Origin: Rubrimonas sp036735545 | GTDB lineage: Bacteria > Pseudomonadota > Alphaproteobacteria > Rhodobacterales > Rhodobacteraceae | DNA: 8,032 nt | NCBI GenBank assembly: GCA_036735545.1 | Contig: DAINOD010000115.1 | Span: 1 to 8,032, forward strand | Direction of reading: 5' to 3' | Shown here: positions 1 to 6,048 of the stretch, in pieces | Layout of the letters: each line of letters starts with the position of its first letter | Numbering within the stretch: position 1 is the stretch's first letter | The notes under the pieces: generated by a model | Seen by the model: the letters and a program-made list of their open reading frames with translations, nothing else | The model's database searches: none | Told to the model about the DNA's origin: nothing | Position numbers and translations under genes: made by a program

Positions 1-78
1 GACGGCGCCCTCGCGGCGGCGCTGCGACGGGATTTCGGGATCAGCATTGACACGCTCTCGTGGCTGTCGCCGCAATAG
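1..78 (+). CDS. possible C-terminal end of an upstream gene (partial)
   Basis: Frame 1 is open from the window edge to a TAG at 76-78 and encodes 25 residues ending in SIDTLSWLSPQ. Codons are mostly G/C-ending, as in the operon genes, and the GC content falls just after the stop, which fits a gene ending here. The fragment is too short to assign a family. Frame 2 is also open from position 2 to a TAA at 170-172 and gives plausible-looking protein in its second half (for example ESAEPSEVWVPVPYTRKF), so the true end could lie there, or a frameshift could connect the two frames. The minus strand is partly open too. This is a weak call. Confidence 0.3.
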   Translation, partial: DGALAAALRRDFGISIDTLSWLSPQ

Positions 79-384
79 GGATCTACGTGCCGATCTCTTC
101 GAAAGTGCAGAACCGTCCGAGGTTTGGGTTCCCGTACCCTATACCCGAAAGTTCGCTATCTCGCCTGAATAATATCATAGAGTTGCGTGCACTGCTGCGC
201 GTTTTTTATCCGGCGGTTTTTCGGTTGCACCAGCCCCTTCCGATGTGGCAGGCGGCGCGCTCGATGTCGAAGGCGCATCATCACCATCTACCCCTTCATT
301 CATCTCTCGCTGCGGCATCTCGGAGGCATCGATCCTGGGGTGTCCTTCGAGAAATGGATGTCGAGGGAAACCGGGGCTAGCGCA

Positions 385-407
385 GACCCAGGCATCGCCT
401 GTGGGTC
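385..407 (+). promoter_or_regulatory. leader hairpin
   Basis: CAGGC (389-393) and GCCTG (397-401) form a perfect 5-bp stem around an ATC loop. The stem is extended by GACC (385-388) pairing with GGTC (404-407) across a two-base bulge. No T-run follows, so it is not a standard intrinsic terminator. It lies about 250 nt upstream of the binding-protein start, where it could be an RNA leader structure or a DNA inverted repeat. Its function is unknown and a chance occurrence is possible. Confidence 0.35.
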
Positions 408-414
408 GGCAGAA

Positions 415-425
415 GCATCAGATGC
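415..425. promoter_or_regulatory. 11-bp palindrome, candidate operator half-sites
   Basis: GCATC-A-GATGC is a perfect inverted repeat with a one-base centre, just downstream of the leader hairpin and 230 nt upstream of the first transporter gene. The one-base spacing suits a DNA-binding dimer better than an RNA hairpin. No regulator gene is visible to pair with it, and an 11-bp palindrome can arise by chance, so this is only a candidate. Confidence 0.25.
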
Positions 426-487
426 GACGCTTAAACAAACCGTTAATGAGTTGACGCTCCGTAGATCTTGCATCAGGAGGTAGTAGT

Positions 488-691
488 TTGAATAAGGCGT
501 TGATCAAGAGGCCTTTTACCGCGCCGCGGCCGGGAGCGGCACAATACGCCGTGTGTCTGTGCGCGCGGAAGTTTCACAGACGTTTCGTGCTGCTGCGCAG
601 TGCCTGTCGCAGCATCGGCGTATTAATCAAAACTCGTTCGCACAGGAGAAGACAATGCGCACTGCAGTCCGCCTCACTGCGGCAGCCCTAG
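488..691 (+). CDS. possible leader ORF with very strong Shine-Dalgarno and TTG start
   Basis: The sequence AGGAGGT at 475-481 is close to the ideal anti-16S match and lies 6 nt before a TTG at 488. The ORF runs 67 codons to a TAG at 689-691, overlapping the first 37 nt of the binding-protein gene in another frame. The product is very basic (many R and K) with no recognisable domain, and its codon usage is not as clean as in the operon genes. It could be a regulatory leader whose translation affects access to the binding-protein RBS at 644-648. It could also be a decayed gene start, or an open frame that happens to follow a purine-rich motif. The Shine-Dalgarno is the only strong evidence. Confidence 0.25.
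   Translation: MNKALIKRPFTAPRPGAAQYAVCLCARKFHRRFVLLRSACRSIGVLIKTRSHRRRQCALQSASLRQP
644..648 (+). promoter_or_regulatory. ribosome binding site of the binding-protein gene
   Basis: AGGAG lies 6 nt before the ATG at 655. This spacing, together with the textbook signal peptide that begins at that ATG, decides the start of the binding protein. The longer in-frame GTG start at 553 has no comparable RBS and would bury the signal sequence behind 34 extra residues. Confidence 0.8.
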
Positions 692-2220
692 CACTGATGG
701 GGGCGATTGTCGCTCCTGCGACTGCCGAGGATCGTCCCCACCTCACCGTCGCCGTCAACACGCTGCCCGGCAGCCTCGAATCGATCGAGGAGCAGGGCAA
801 CGTCGCCGTCCGGATCACCTACACGCTATTCGACAGCCTGATCCGGCGCGACTTCCTTTCGGACGGGACCGGCACCTCGTCGGCGCTGGTTCCCGGCCTT
901 GCCGAAAGCTGGGAGCGGGTGGACGATCGCACCATCGACTTCACGCTGCGCGAGGGCGTGAAGTTCCACAACGGCGACGAGCTGACCTCAGACGACGTGG
1001 CCTTCAGCCTGGTCCCGGGCCGCGGCCTCGGCCAGGCGCCGATGTTCGGCGAGGCCCGGACCTACATGGACAGCATCAGCCACGTGATCCCGATGGGCCG
1101 CTACGGCGTGCGCATCGTGTCCAAGGAACCCGACATCCTGATGGAGCAGCGCATCGCCGGCTATTCATTCTGGATCGTCAACGCCCGCGAATACCTGACC
1201 CGCGGCGCCGCCGACTTCGCGCGCATCCCGGTCGGCACTGGCCCATATAAGGTAGAGCAGTGGGCCGATGGCGAGTTCCTGCGCCTCGTCGCCCATGACA
1301 ACTATTTCGACGGCCGGCCGACCGCCGCCTCGATCACCTATCGCGTGGTGCCGGAAGTGTCGGCACGCATCGCGGGGCTGGTGTCGGGCGAATACGACAT
1401 CGCGGTGAACATCCCGCCCGACCAGGTGCCGGTGATCCGCGGATACGACGACCTGAAGGTCGAGCGCATCGTGCTCGACAACTCCCACGTCCTGCGGTTC
1501 TTTCCCTACGGTCCGCTGGCCGACAAGCGCGTGCGTCAGGCGCTGAGCCTGGGCATCGACCGGGCGCTGCTGCGCGCGGCGCTGTGGGAGGACGCCAACT
1601 ACACCCCGAACGGCCACCAGCTGCCTTCCTACGACATGTGGATCGAAGACTTCCCCGATTTCGCCTACGATCCGGAGCGGGCGCGGGCGCTGCTGGCCGA
1701 AGCCGGCTATGCGGGCGAGGAGATCGTCTATCGCCTGCCGCTGAACTACTACCTGCTGAGCCTGGAGGCGGCGCAGGCGATGCAGCAGATGTGGGCGGCC
1801 ATCGGGCTGAACGTGAAGCTGGAGCCGGTCGAGAACTTCACCCAGGCCGAGGAGGACGGGGTCCACATCCTGCCCTGGTCCAACACCCACCGCTTCCCCG
1901 ACCCGCTGGGCAGCTTCGTGCCGCAGTGGGGCCAGACCTCCGGCATCCAGAACAACCGCCGCCGCCCCGAGCGGTCGTGGGCCGCGCCGGCGCGGTTCAA
2001 CGACCTGCAGCAGACCATCATCACCTCGATGGACTGGGCCGAGCGCAAAGAGGCCTATCGCGAGGCGCTGACGATCTGGAACGACGAGGCGCCGGGGACG
2101 ATCCTCTACAACCCGCTCGAGACCTACGCGATGAAGAAGTCAGTCAACTGGAAGCCCTACGGTCTCTACTACATGGACTTCCGGCCCTACAACCTGACCT
2201 TCGGGCCCGCCACCAACTGA
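655..2220 (+). CDS. periplasmic solute-binding protein of a cluster-C (Opp/Dpp-type) ABC importer, SBP_bac_5 family
   Basis: This 521-residue exported protein captures the transporter's solute in the periplasm and delivers it to the permease pair. Residues 1-24 form a Sec signal peptide: a short basic N-terminus, a hydrophobic core of Ala/Leu, and a likely cleavage site after ATA at 22-24. The family signature covers residues 98-119 (LREGVKFHNGDELTSDDVAF), followed by IPVGTGPYKV at 191-200 and the conserved KRVRQALSLGIDRALL at 291-306. The C-terminal lobe ends with a conserved-looking MDFRPYNLTF at 507-516. Length is normal for the family. The ligand cannot be read from sequence: related proteins bind peptides, nickel chelates, opines, glutathione or oligosaccharides. 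The two sugar-type isomerases downstream favour a carbohydrate-like ligand. The start is ATG 655 rather than the in-frame GTG 553, because of the RBS and signal peptide. A GC-rich stem-loop follows the stop codon. Confidence 0.93.
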   Translation: MRTAVRLTAAALALMGAIVAPATAEDRPHLTVAVNTLPGSLESIEEQGNVAVRITYTLFDSLIRRDFLSDGTGTSSALVPGLAESWERVDDRTIDFTLREGVKFHNGDELTSDDVAFSLVPGRGLGQAPMFGEARTYMDSISHVIPMGRYGVRIVSKEPDILMEQRIAGYSFWIVNAREYLTRGAADFARIPVGTGPYKVEQWADGEFLRLVAHDNYFDGRPTAASITYRVVPEVSARIAGLVSGEYDIAVNIPPDQVPVIRGYDDLKVERIVLDNSHVLRFFPYGPLADKRVRQALSLGIDRALLRAALWEDANYTPNGHQLPSYDMWIEDFPDFAYDPERARALLAEAGYAGEEIVYRLPLNYYLLSLEAAQAMQQMWAAIGLNVKLEPVENFTQAEEDGVHILPWSNTHRFPDPLGSFVPQWGQTSGIQNNRRRPERSWAAPARFNDLQQTIITSMDWAERKEAYREALTIWNDEAPGTILYNPLETYAMKKSVNWKPYGLYYMDFRPYNLTFGPATN

Positions 2221-2228
2221 CGCCACGC

Positions 2229-2251
2229 GGCCGGGGGCGACGTCCCCGGCC
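2229..2251 (+). terminator. GC-rich intergenic stem-loop after the binding-protein gene
   Basis: GGCCGGGG (2229-2236) and CCCCGGCC (2244-2251) make a perfect 8-bp stem with a 7-nt loop (closing G-T possible). It lies 8 nt past the binding-protein stop codon and ends 21 nt before the first ATPase start. No T-run follows, so complete termination is unlikely. In other importers, stem-loops at this position protect the upstream mRNA or attenuate downstream transcription, giving more binding protein than membrane components. That role is inferred here. Confidence 0.6.
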
Positions 2252-2272
2252 CTGACCCCGCCGGCGAACGCC

Positions 2273-3247
2273 ATGACCCTGCTCGAGATCGACGACATCG
2301 AGGTCGCCATCGACCGCCGCGACGGCGAGGCCGTGCACCCGGTGCGCGGCGTTTCGCTGACGGTGGCGGCGCGCGAGACGGTGGCGCTGGTGGGCGAGTC
2401 CGGCTGCGGCAAGTCGATGACCTGCCTCGCCATCGCCGGTCTGCTGCCGCGCCGGGGCCGGATCAGTCGCGGCGCGCTGCGGCTGGAGGGAGTGGACCTG
2501 ACCGCCCTGCCGCCGCGACAGGCCCGCCGCCTGCGCCGCCGCGCCATGGCCAGCGTGTTCCAGGACGCCACCAACGGGCTGAACCCGGTGCGCAGCATCG
2601 GCTGGCAGATCGCCGAGGCGGTGCGCCTGCGCAGCGGCGCGGGCCGCGCCGAGGCCGACGCCGAGGCAGTGCGGCTGCTGGGCCGGGTCGGGCTGCCCGA
2701 CCCGCAGGCGCGGGCGCGAGAGTATCCGCACCAGTTCTCCGGCGGCATGAACCAGCGGGCGATGATCGCGCTGGCCATCGCCGGCGGGCCCAAGCTGCTG
2801 ATCGCCGACGAGGCGACGACCGCGCTCGACGTGACCGTGCAGGCGCAGATCCTCGACCTGATCGCCGACCTGCAGGCCGAACTCGGCATGGGGGTGATCT
2901 TCGTGACCCACGACCTTGGCGTGGTCGCGCAGATCGCCGACCGGGTGGCGGTGATGTACGCTGGGCGGCTGGTGGAGACCGCGCCGGTGCGCGCGCTTTT
3001 CGCCGCGCCGCGCCACCCCTACACCCACGGGCTGCTCGGCGCCCGGCCGCGGGCCGACCGGGTGGGCGAGGCGCTGACGGTGATCGAGGGGCTGGTGCCG
3101 GCGCTCGACGCCATGCCGCCGGGCTGCGCCTTCGCGCCGCGCTGCCCGCGCGCCCAGGGGCGCTGCGCCGCCGCGGTTCCGGCCCTGCGCGGCGAGGCGC
3201 GCGCGGTCGCCTGCCTCGACCCCCTGCCCGACAGGCGCGCGGCGTGA
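2273..3247 (+). CDS. ABC importer ATP-binding subunit, OppD/DppD type
   Basis: This 324-residue cytoplasmic ATPase is one half of the nucleotide-binding pair that powers import. Walker A is GESGCGKS at 41-48, the Q-loop glutamine is Q97 (VFQDATNGLNP), the ABC signature is SGGMNQR at 156-162, Walker B is LLIADEAT with D179/E180, and the switch histidine is H213 (VTHDLG). Asn160 sits where Arg is common in the family. The C-terminal oligopeptide/nickel extension has four cysteines, C285, C291, C298 and C314, matching the site reported to hold an iron-sulfur cluster in some OppD/DppD proteins. The start ATG has only a weak upstream GGCGA (2263-2267), so initiation may be modest. The gene follows the stem-loop and its last four bases overlap the next gene (GTGA), suggesting coupled translation. 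The family assignment is certain; the gene name is not, because the substrate is unknown. Confidence 0.95.
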   Translation: MTLLEIDDIEVAIDRRDGEAVHPVRGVSLTVAARETVALVGESGCGKSMTCLAIAGLLPRRGRISRGALRLEGVDLTALPPRQARRLRRRAMASVFQDATNGLNPVRSIGWQIAEAVRLRSGAGRAEADAEAVRLLGRVGLPDPQARAREYPHQFSGGMNQRAMIALAIAGGPKLLIADEATTALDVTVQAQILDLIADLQAELGMGVIFVTHDLGVVAQIADRVAVMYAGRLVETAPVRALFAAPRHPYTHGLLGARPRADRVGEALTVIEGLVPALDAMPPGCAFAPRCPRAQGRCAAAVPALRGEARAVACLDPLPDRRAA

Positions 3248-4230
3248 CCGCGCTGCTGCAGGCCGAGGGGCTGATGCGCAGCTACGCCGCGGCGCGCGGC
3301 GGCTGGCTGCGCCGGGCGCGGCGTTTCAACGCGGTGGATGGGGTGTCGCTGAGCGTGGCGCGCGGCGAGACGGTCGGGATCGTGGGCGAGTCCGGCTGCG
3401 GCAAGTCCACGCTGGCGCGGCTGCTGCTGGGCCTCGACGCGCCCGACGCCGGCCGGGTGCTGATCGGGAACGCCGACATGGCCGCGCAGGACGCCGCCGG
3501 CTGGCGCGCCCTGCGCACCCGGCTGCAGCTGGTGTTCCAGGACGCCGGCGGCGCGCTGGACCCCCGCTTGCCGTTGCGCGTGCAGGTGCGCGAGGGGCTC
3601 GACATCCACGGCATGTCCGACGCCGCCGCGCGCACCGAGGCGGTGCTGGACGCGGTGCGGCTGGGCGCGCATCTGTGGGACCGCTACCCCCACGAGCTGT
3701 CCGGCGGCCAGCTGCAACGCGTAGTGATCGCGCGGGCGCTGGCGGTGGAGCCTGAGCTGCTGGTGCTGGACGAGCCGGTGTCGGCGCTGGACGTGTCGAT
3801 CCAGGCGCAGATCGTCAACCTGCTGGCGGGGCTGCAGCGGCGGCTGGGGCTGGCCTATGTGTTCGTCAGCCACGACCTGGGCGTGGTGCGCCACGTCGCG
3901 GACCGGGTCTATGTCATGTATCTAGGCCGGGTGGTCGAGCACGGGCCGGCCCGCGCGCTGTTCGCCGCCCCCCGCCACCCCTACACCGCCGCGCTGCTGG
4001 CCGCCGTGCCCGAGCCCGACCCCGGCCGGCGGCGGCGGCGCGCGCGGCTTACCGGCGAGCCGCCCAGCCCGCAGGACCCGCCCCCGGGCTGCCGCTTCCA
4101 CCCGCGCTGCCCGCACGCCACGCCCCTGTGCGCCGCGGCGGCGCCGGCGCTGCGCGCGCTGGACGGCGTGGAGGTCGCCTGCCACCACGCCGAGGCCATC
4201 GCCGCCGACGTCGCCCGGGCGGTCGCCTGA
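3244..4230 (+). CDS. ABC importer ATP-binding subunit, OppF/DppF type
   Basis: This 328-residue second ATPase pairs with the upstream D-type subunit. Walker A is GESGCGKST at 48-56, the Q-loop is Q99, the signature is LSGGQLQR at 152-159, Walker B is ELLVLDEP with D176/E177, and the switch histidine is H210 (VSHDLG). The segment GGWLRRARRFNAVDGVSL near residues 19-36 is typical of F-type subunits. The C-terminal extension carries C283, C289, C296 and C313, spaced almost exactly as in the D subunit, again a possible iron-sulfur site. GTG 3244 is chosen because it gives the GTGA overlap with the upstream stop. An in-frame ATG at 3274 would remove part of the first strand. The final base of the stop codon is the A of the permease ATG (TGATG), so the next gene is probably translated by reinitiation. 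Confidence 0.95.
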   Translation: MTALLQAEGLMRSYAAARGGWLRRARRFNAVDGVSLSVARGETVGIVGESGCGKSTLARLLLGLDAPDAGRVLIGNADMAAQDAAGWRALRTRLQLVFQDAGGALDPRLPLRVQVREGLDIHGMSDAAARTEAVLDAVRLGAHLWDRYPHELSGGQLQRVVIARALAVEPELLVLDEPVSALDVSIQAQIVNLLAGLQRRLGLAYVFVSHDLGVVRHVADRVYVMYLGRVVEHGPARALFAAPRHPYTAALLAAVPEPDPGRRRRRARLTGEPPSPQDPPPGCRFHPRCPHATPLCAAAAPALRALDGVEVACHHAEAIAADVARAVA

Positions 4231-5165
4231 TGCGGTTCCTCGCGATCAAGACCGTGCGCGCGGCCTTCACCCTGTGGCTGGTGATCACCTTCGTCTTCGT
4301 GGTGCTGCGCATCTCGGGCGACCCGACCGACATCCTGCTGCCCGACGACGTCAGCGAGCAGGTGCGCGCCTTCTACCGCACCAAGTGGGGCCTCGACGGC
4401 ACGCTCTGGGAGCAGTACGTCGCCTACTGGCGGGCGCTGGCGACGGGCGATTTCGGCGTCTCGCTGCGCAACGGCCAGCCGGCCTGGGAGCTGGTGGCCG
4501 AGCGTGCGCCCAAGACCGCGCTGCTGGGCGCGACGGCCCTGGGCTTCTCGCTGCTGGTCGGCATGCCGCTGGGGGTGCTGGCGGCGGTGTGGCGCGACAG
4601 CGGGCTGGACCGCGCGGTGATGACGGTCGCGGTGTTCGGCTTCTCGATGCCGAACTTCTTCCTCGGCATCATCCTGATCCTGATCTTCTCGCTGCAGTTG
4701 CGCTGGCTGCCGTCGTCGGGCTCGGACACCTGGGCGCACCTGATCATGCCGGCCTTCACGCTGGGCACGGCCTTCGCGGCGCAGATGGCGCGGTTCACCC
4801 GCTCGGCGATGATCGAGGTGCTGAACCGGCCCTACATCCGCACCGCCGCCTCGAAGGGCGCGGGGCCGGGGCGGCGCGTCGGGGCGCATGCGCTGCCCAA
4901 CGCCGCGGCGCCGGTGATCACCATCATCGGGCTGAAGGTGGGCGAGTTGATCGGCGGCGCGGTCATCACCGAGACGGTCTTCGCCTGGCCAGGGCTGGGG
5001 CGGCTGCTGACATTGGCAGTGGCCAACCGGGATCTGGCGGTGGTGCAGACCATCCTGCTGCTGGTGGCGGTGACGATGATCCTCGCCAACCTGATCGTCG
5101 ACCTGCTGTACGGCTGGCTGGACCCGCGGGTGCGGGTCGGGCGGGCGCAGGGGGCGCGGGCGTGA
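4230..5165 (+). CDS. ABC importer permease, DppB/OppB type
   Basis: This inner-membrane permease of 311 residues forms half of the translocation channel. Hydrophobic segments are visible near residues 9-28, 97-121, 130-156, 170-187, 227-249 and 270-292, consistent with six membrane helices. The cytoplasmic EAA-type coupling loop is at about 202-224 (YIRTAASKGA through ALPN), followed by the typical ETVFAWPGLG at 248-257. The early WGLDGTLWEQYVAYW-like stretch and GDFGVSL (73-79) are also standard for B-type permeases. The start ATG overlaps the ATPase stop by one base and has no Shine-Dalgarno of its own, which points to translational coupling. A longer in-frame start at 4128 exists but would add an Arg/Gly-rich leader that is only a shadow of the ATPase gene. 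The stop overlaps the next start by four bases. Confidence 0.94.
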   Translation: MRFLAIKTVRAAFTLWLVITFVFVVLRISGDPTDILLPDDVSEQVRAFYRTKWGLDGTLWEQYVAYWRALATGDFGVSLRNGQPAWELVAERAPKTALLGATALGFSLLVGMPLGVLAAVWRDSGLDRAVMTVAVFGFSMPNFFLGIILILIFSLQLRWLPSSGSDTWAHLIMPAFTLGTAFAAQMARFTRSAMIEVLNRPYIRTAASKGAGPGRRVGAHALPNAAAPVITIIGLKVGELIGGAVITETVFAWPGLGRLLTLAVANRDLAVVQTILLLVAVTMILANLIVDLLYGWLDPRVRVGRAQGARA

Positions 5166-6043
5166 GCGTCGCGAGCGAACCGGGCCGCGTTCTGGCGCGG
5201 CGGTCGCTGGGGCTGGGCCGCGCGCCGGTCGCAGTGCTGCTGGGGGCGGGGTTCCTGGGGCTGATGCTGGTGGTCACGCTGTTCGCGCAGGCGCTGCAGC
5301 CGCACGCCTTCGAGGCGATCAGCCTGCTGGACCGCATGAAGCCGCCCTATCCGCTGGAGGGCTATGCGGCCAACCATCTGATGGGCACCGACCGGCTGGG
5401 GCGCGACCTGTTCTCGCGGCTGCTGGCGGCGACCCAGACCTCGATCGCGCTGGCGCTGCTGGGCACGATCATCGGCGCGGTGATGGGCACGGGCCTCGGC
5501 TTTCTCGCGGCACATTACGGCGGCTGGGTGGACGAGGCGATCTCGGCGCTGGTCGATTTCCAGGCGGCGATGCCGTATTTCATCGTCGCACTGGCGGTGC
5601 TGGCCTTCCTCGGCAACGCCATGTGGGTGTTCCTGCTGCTGATGGGCATCTACGGCTGGGAGCGCTATGCGCGCATCACGCGCGGCATGGTGCTGAGCGC
5701 GCGCGAGACCGGCTACGCCCAGTCGGTGCGCGCGCTGGGCGGCTCGCCGGGGCGCATCTACGCCCGCCATGTGCTGCCCAACATCATGGGGCCGCTGATC
5801 GTGCAGGTCACGATCAACTTCCCCGAGACCATCCTGTTCGAGACCTCGCTGTCGTTTCTCGGCTTGGGCATCCGGCCGCCGCTGACCTCGCTGGGGCAGC
5901 TGCTGGGCGACGGGCGGGACTATCTGATTAACGCCTGGTGGCTCGCGGTGATCCCGGGTGTCGTCATCTTCCTCACCACGCTGTCCATGTCGATCGTCGG
6001 CGACCATCTGCGCGCCCGGCTCGACCCCTCCCTGCAGGACTGA
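5162..6043 (+). CDS. ABC importer permease, DppC/OppC type
   Basis: This 293-residue inner-membrane permease pairs with the B-type permease. Residues 22-45 form the first membrane helix. The C-type signature HLMGTDRLGRDLFSRLL is at 72-88, further helices lie near 92-117 and 136-164, the EAA coupling loop spans about 185-207 (YAQSVRALGG through HVLPN), and LSFLGLGIRPP is at 230-240. The protein ends in DHLRARLDPSLQD, as usual for DppC proteins. The start is GTG 5162: it overlaps the previous stop (GTGA) and has AGGGGG at 5149-5154, 7 nt upstream. The open frame extends much further upstream, but that part is the shadow of the B-type permease in another frame. No truncation or missing motif is seen. 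Confidence 0.94.
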   Translation: MSVASEPGRVLARRSLGLGRAPVAVLLGAGFLGLMLVVTLFAQALQPHAFEAISLLDRMKPPYPLEGYAANHLMGTDRLGRDLFSRLLAATQTSIALALLGTIIGAVMGTGLGFLAAHYGGWVDEAISALVDFQAAMPYFIVALAVLAFLGNAMWVFLLLMGIYGWERYARITRGMVLSARETGYAQSVRALGGSPGRIYARHVLPNIMGPLIVQVTINFPETILFETSLSFLGLGIRPPLTSLGQLLGDGRDYLINAWWLAVIPGVVIFLTTLSMSIVGDHLRARLDPSLQD

Positions 6044-6048
6044 CCGCC

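Larger units (their letters stand above)
79..654. other. long lower-GC leader/intergenic region upstream of the transporter operon
   Basis: About 575 bases separate the last plausible codon of the upstream fragment from the binding-protein start. GC content is clearly lower than in the operon: a hand count of 121-180 gives about 47%. Several short ORFs exist in different frames on both strands, but none has a recognisable domain or consistent codon bias. The region does contain a hairpin (385-407), an 11-bp palindrome (415-425), a near-consensus Shine-Dalgarno (475-481) before a TTG, and the binding-protein RBS (644-648). I found no convincing sigma-70 promoter. TTGACG at 451-456 resembles a -35 box but has no matching -10 at 16-18 nt, and TAATAT at 170-175 resembles a -10 without a -35. 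The operon promoter and operator are expected somewhere in this stretch. Confidence 0.6.

Noticed and set aside
175..318. Minus-strand 47-codon ORF with an acidic, Pro/Ser/Thr-rich product (including TEKPPDKKR)
   Set aside because: The composition looks protein-like, and a neighbouring frame continues with LYDIIQAR, hinting at a decayed gene. However, there is no good RBS, no family match I can name, and stops break every frame nearby.
451..479. TTGACG at 451-456 as a sigma-70 -35 element
   Set aside because: The sequence 16-18 nt downstream is the AGGAGG region, with nothing resembling a -10 box.
187..483. 98-codon + strand ORF across the leader
   Set aside because: Cys/Arg-rich start, no Shine-Dalgarno, no consistent codon bias and no recognisable domain. 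It is probably a chance open frame.
553..654. N-terminal extension of the binding protein from GTG 553
   Set aside because: It would place 34 residues before a clear signal peptide, and GTG 553 lacks a good RBS, while ATG 655 has AGGAG at the right distance.
4274..5161. Upstream extension of the C-type permease frame, suggesting a 589-residue fusion
   Set aside because: The extension is a Gly/Ala/Arg-rich shadow of the B-type permease gene. The GTG at 5162 with AGGGGG and the four-base overlap gives a normal-length permease.
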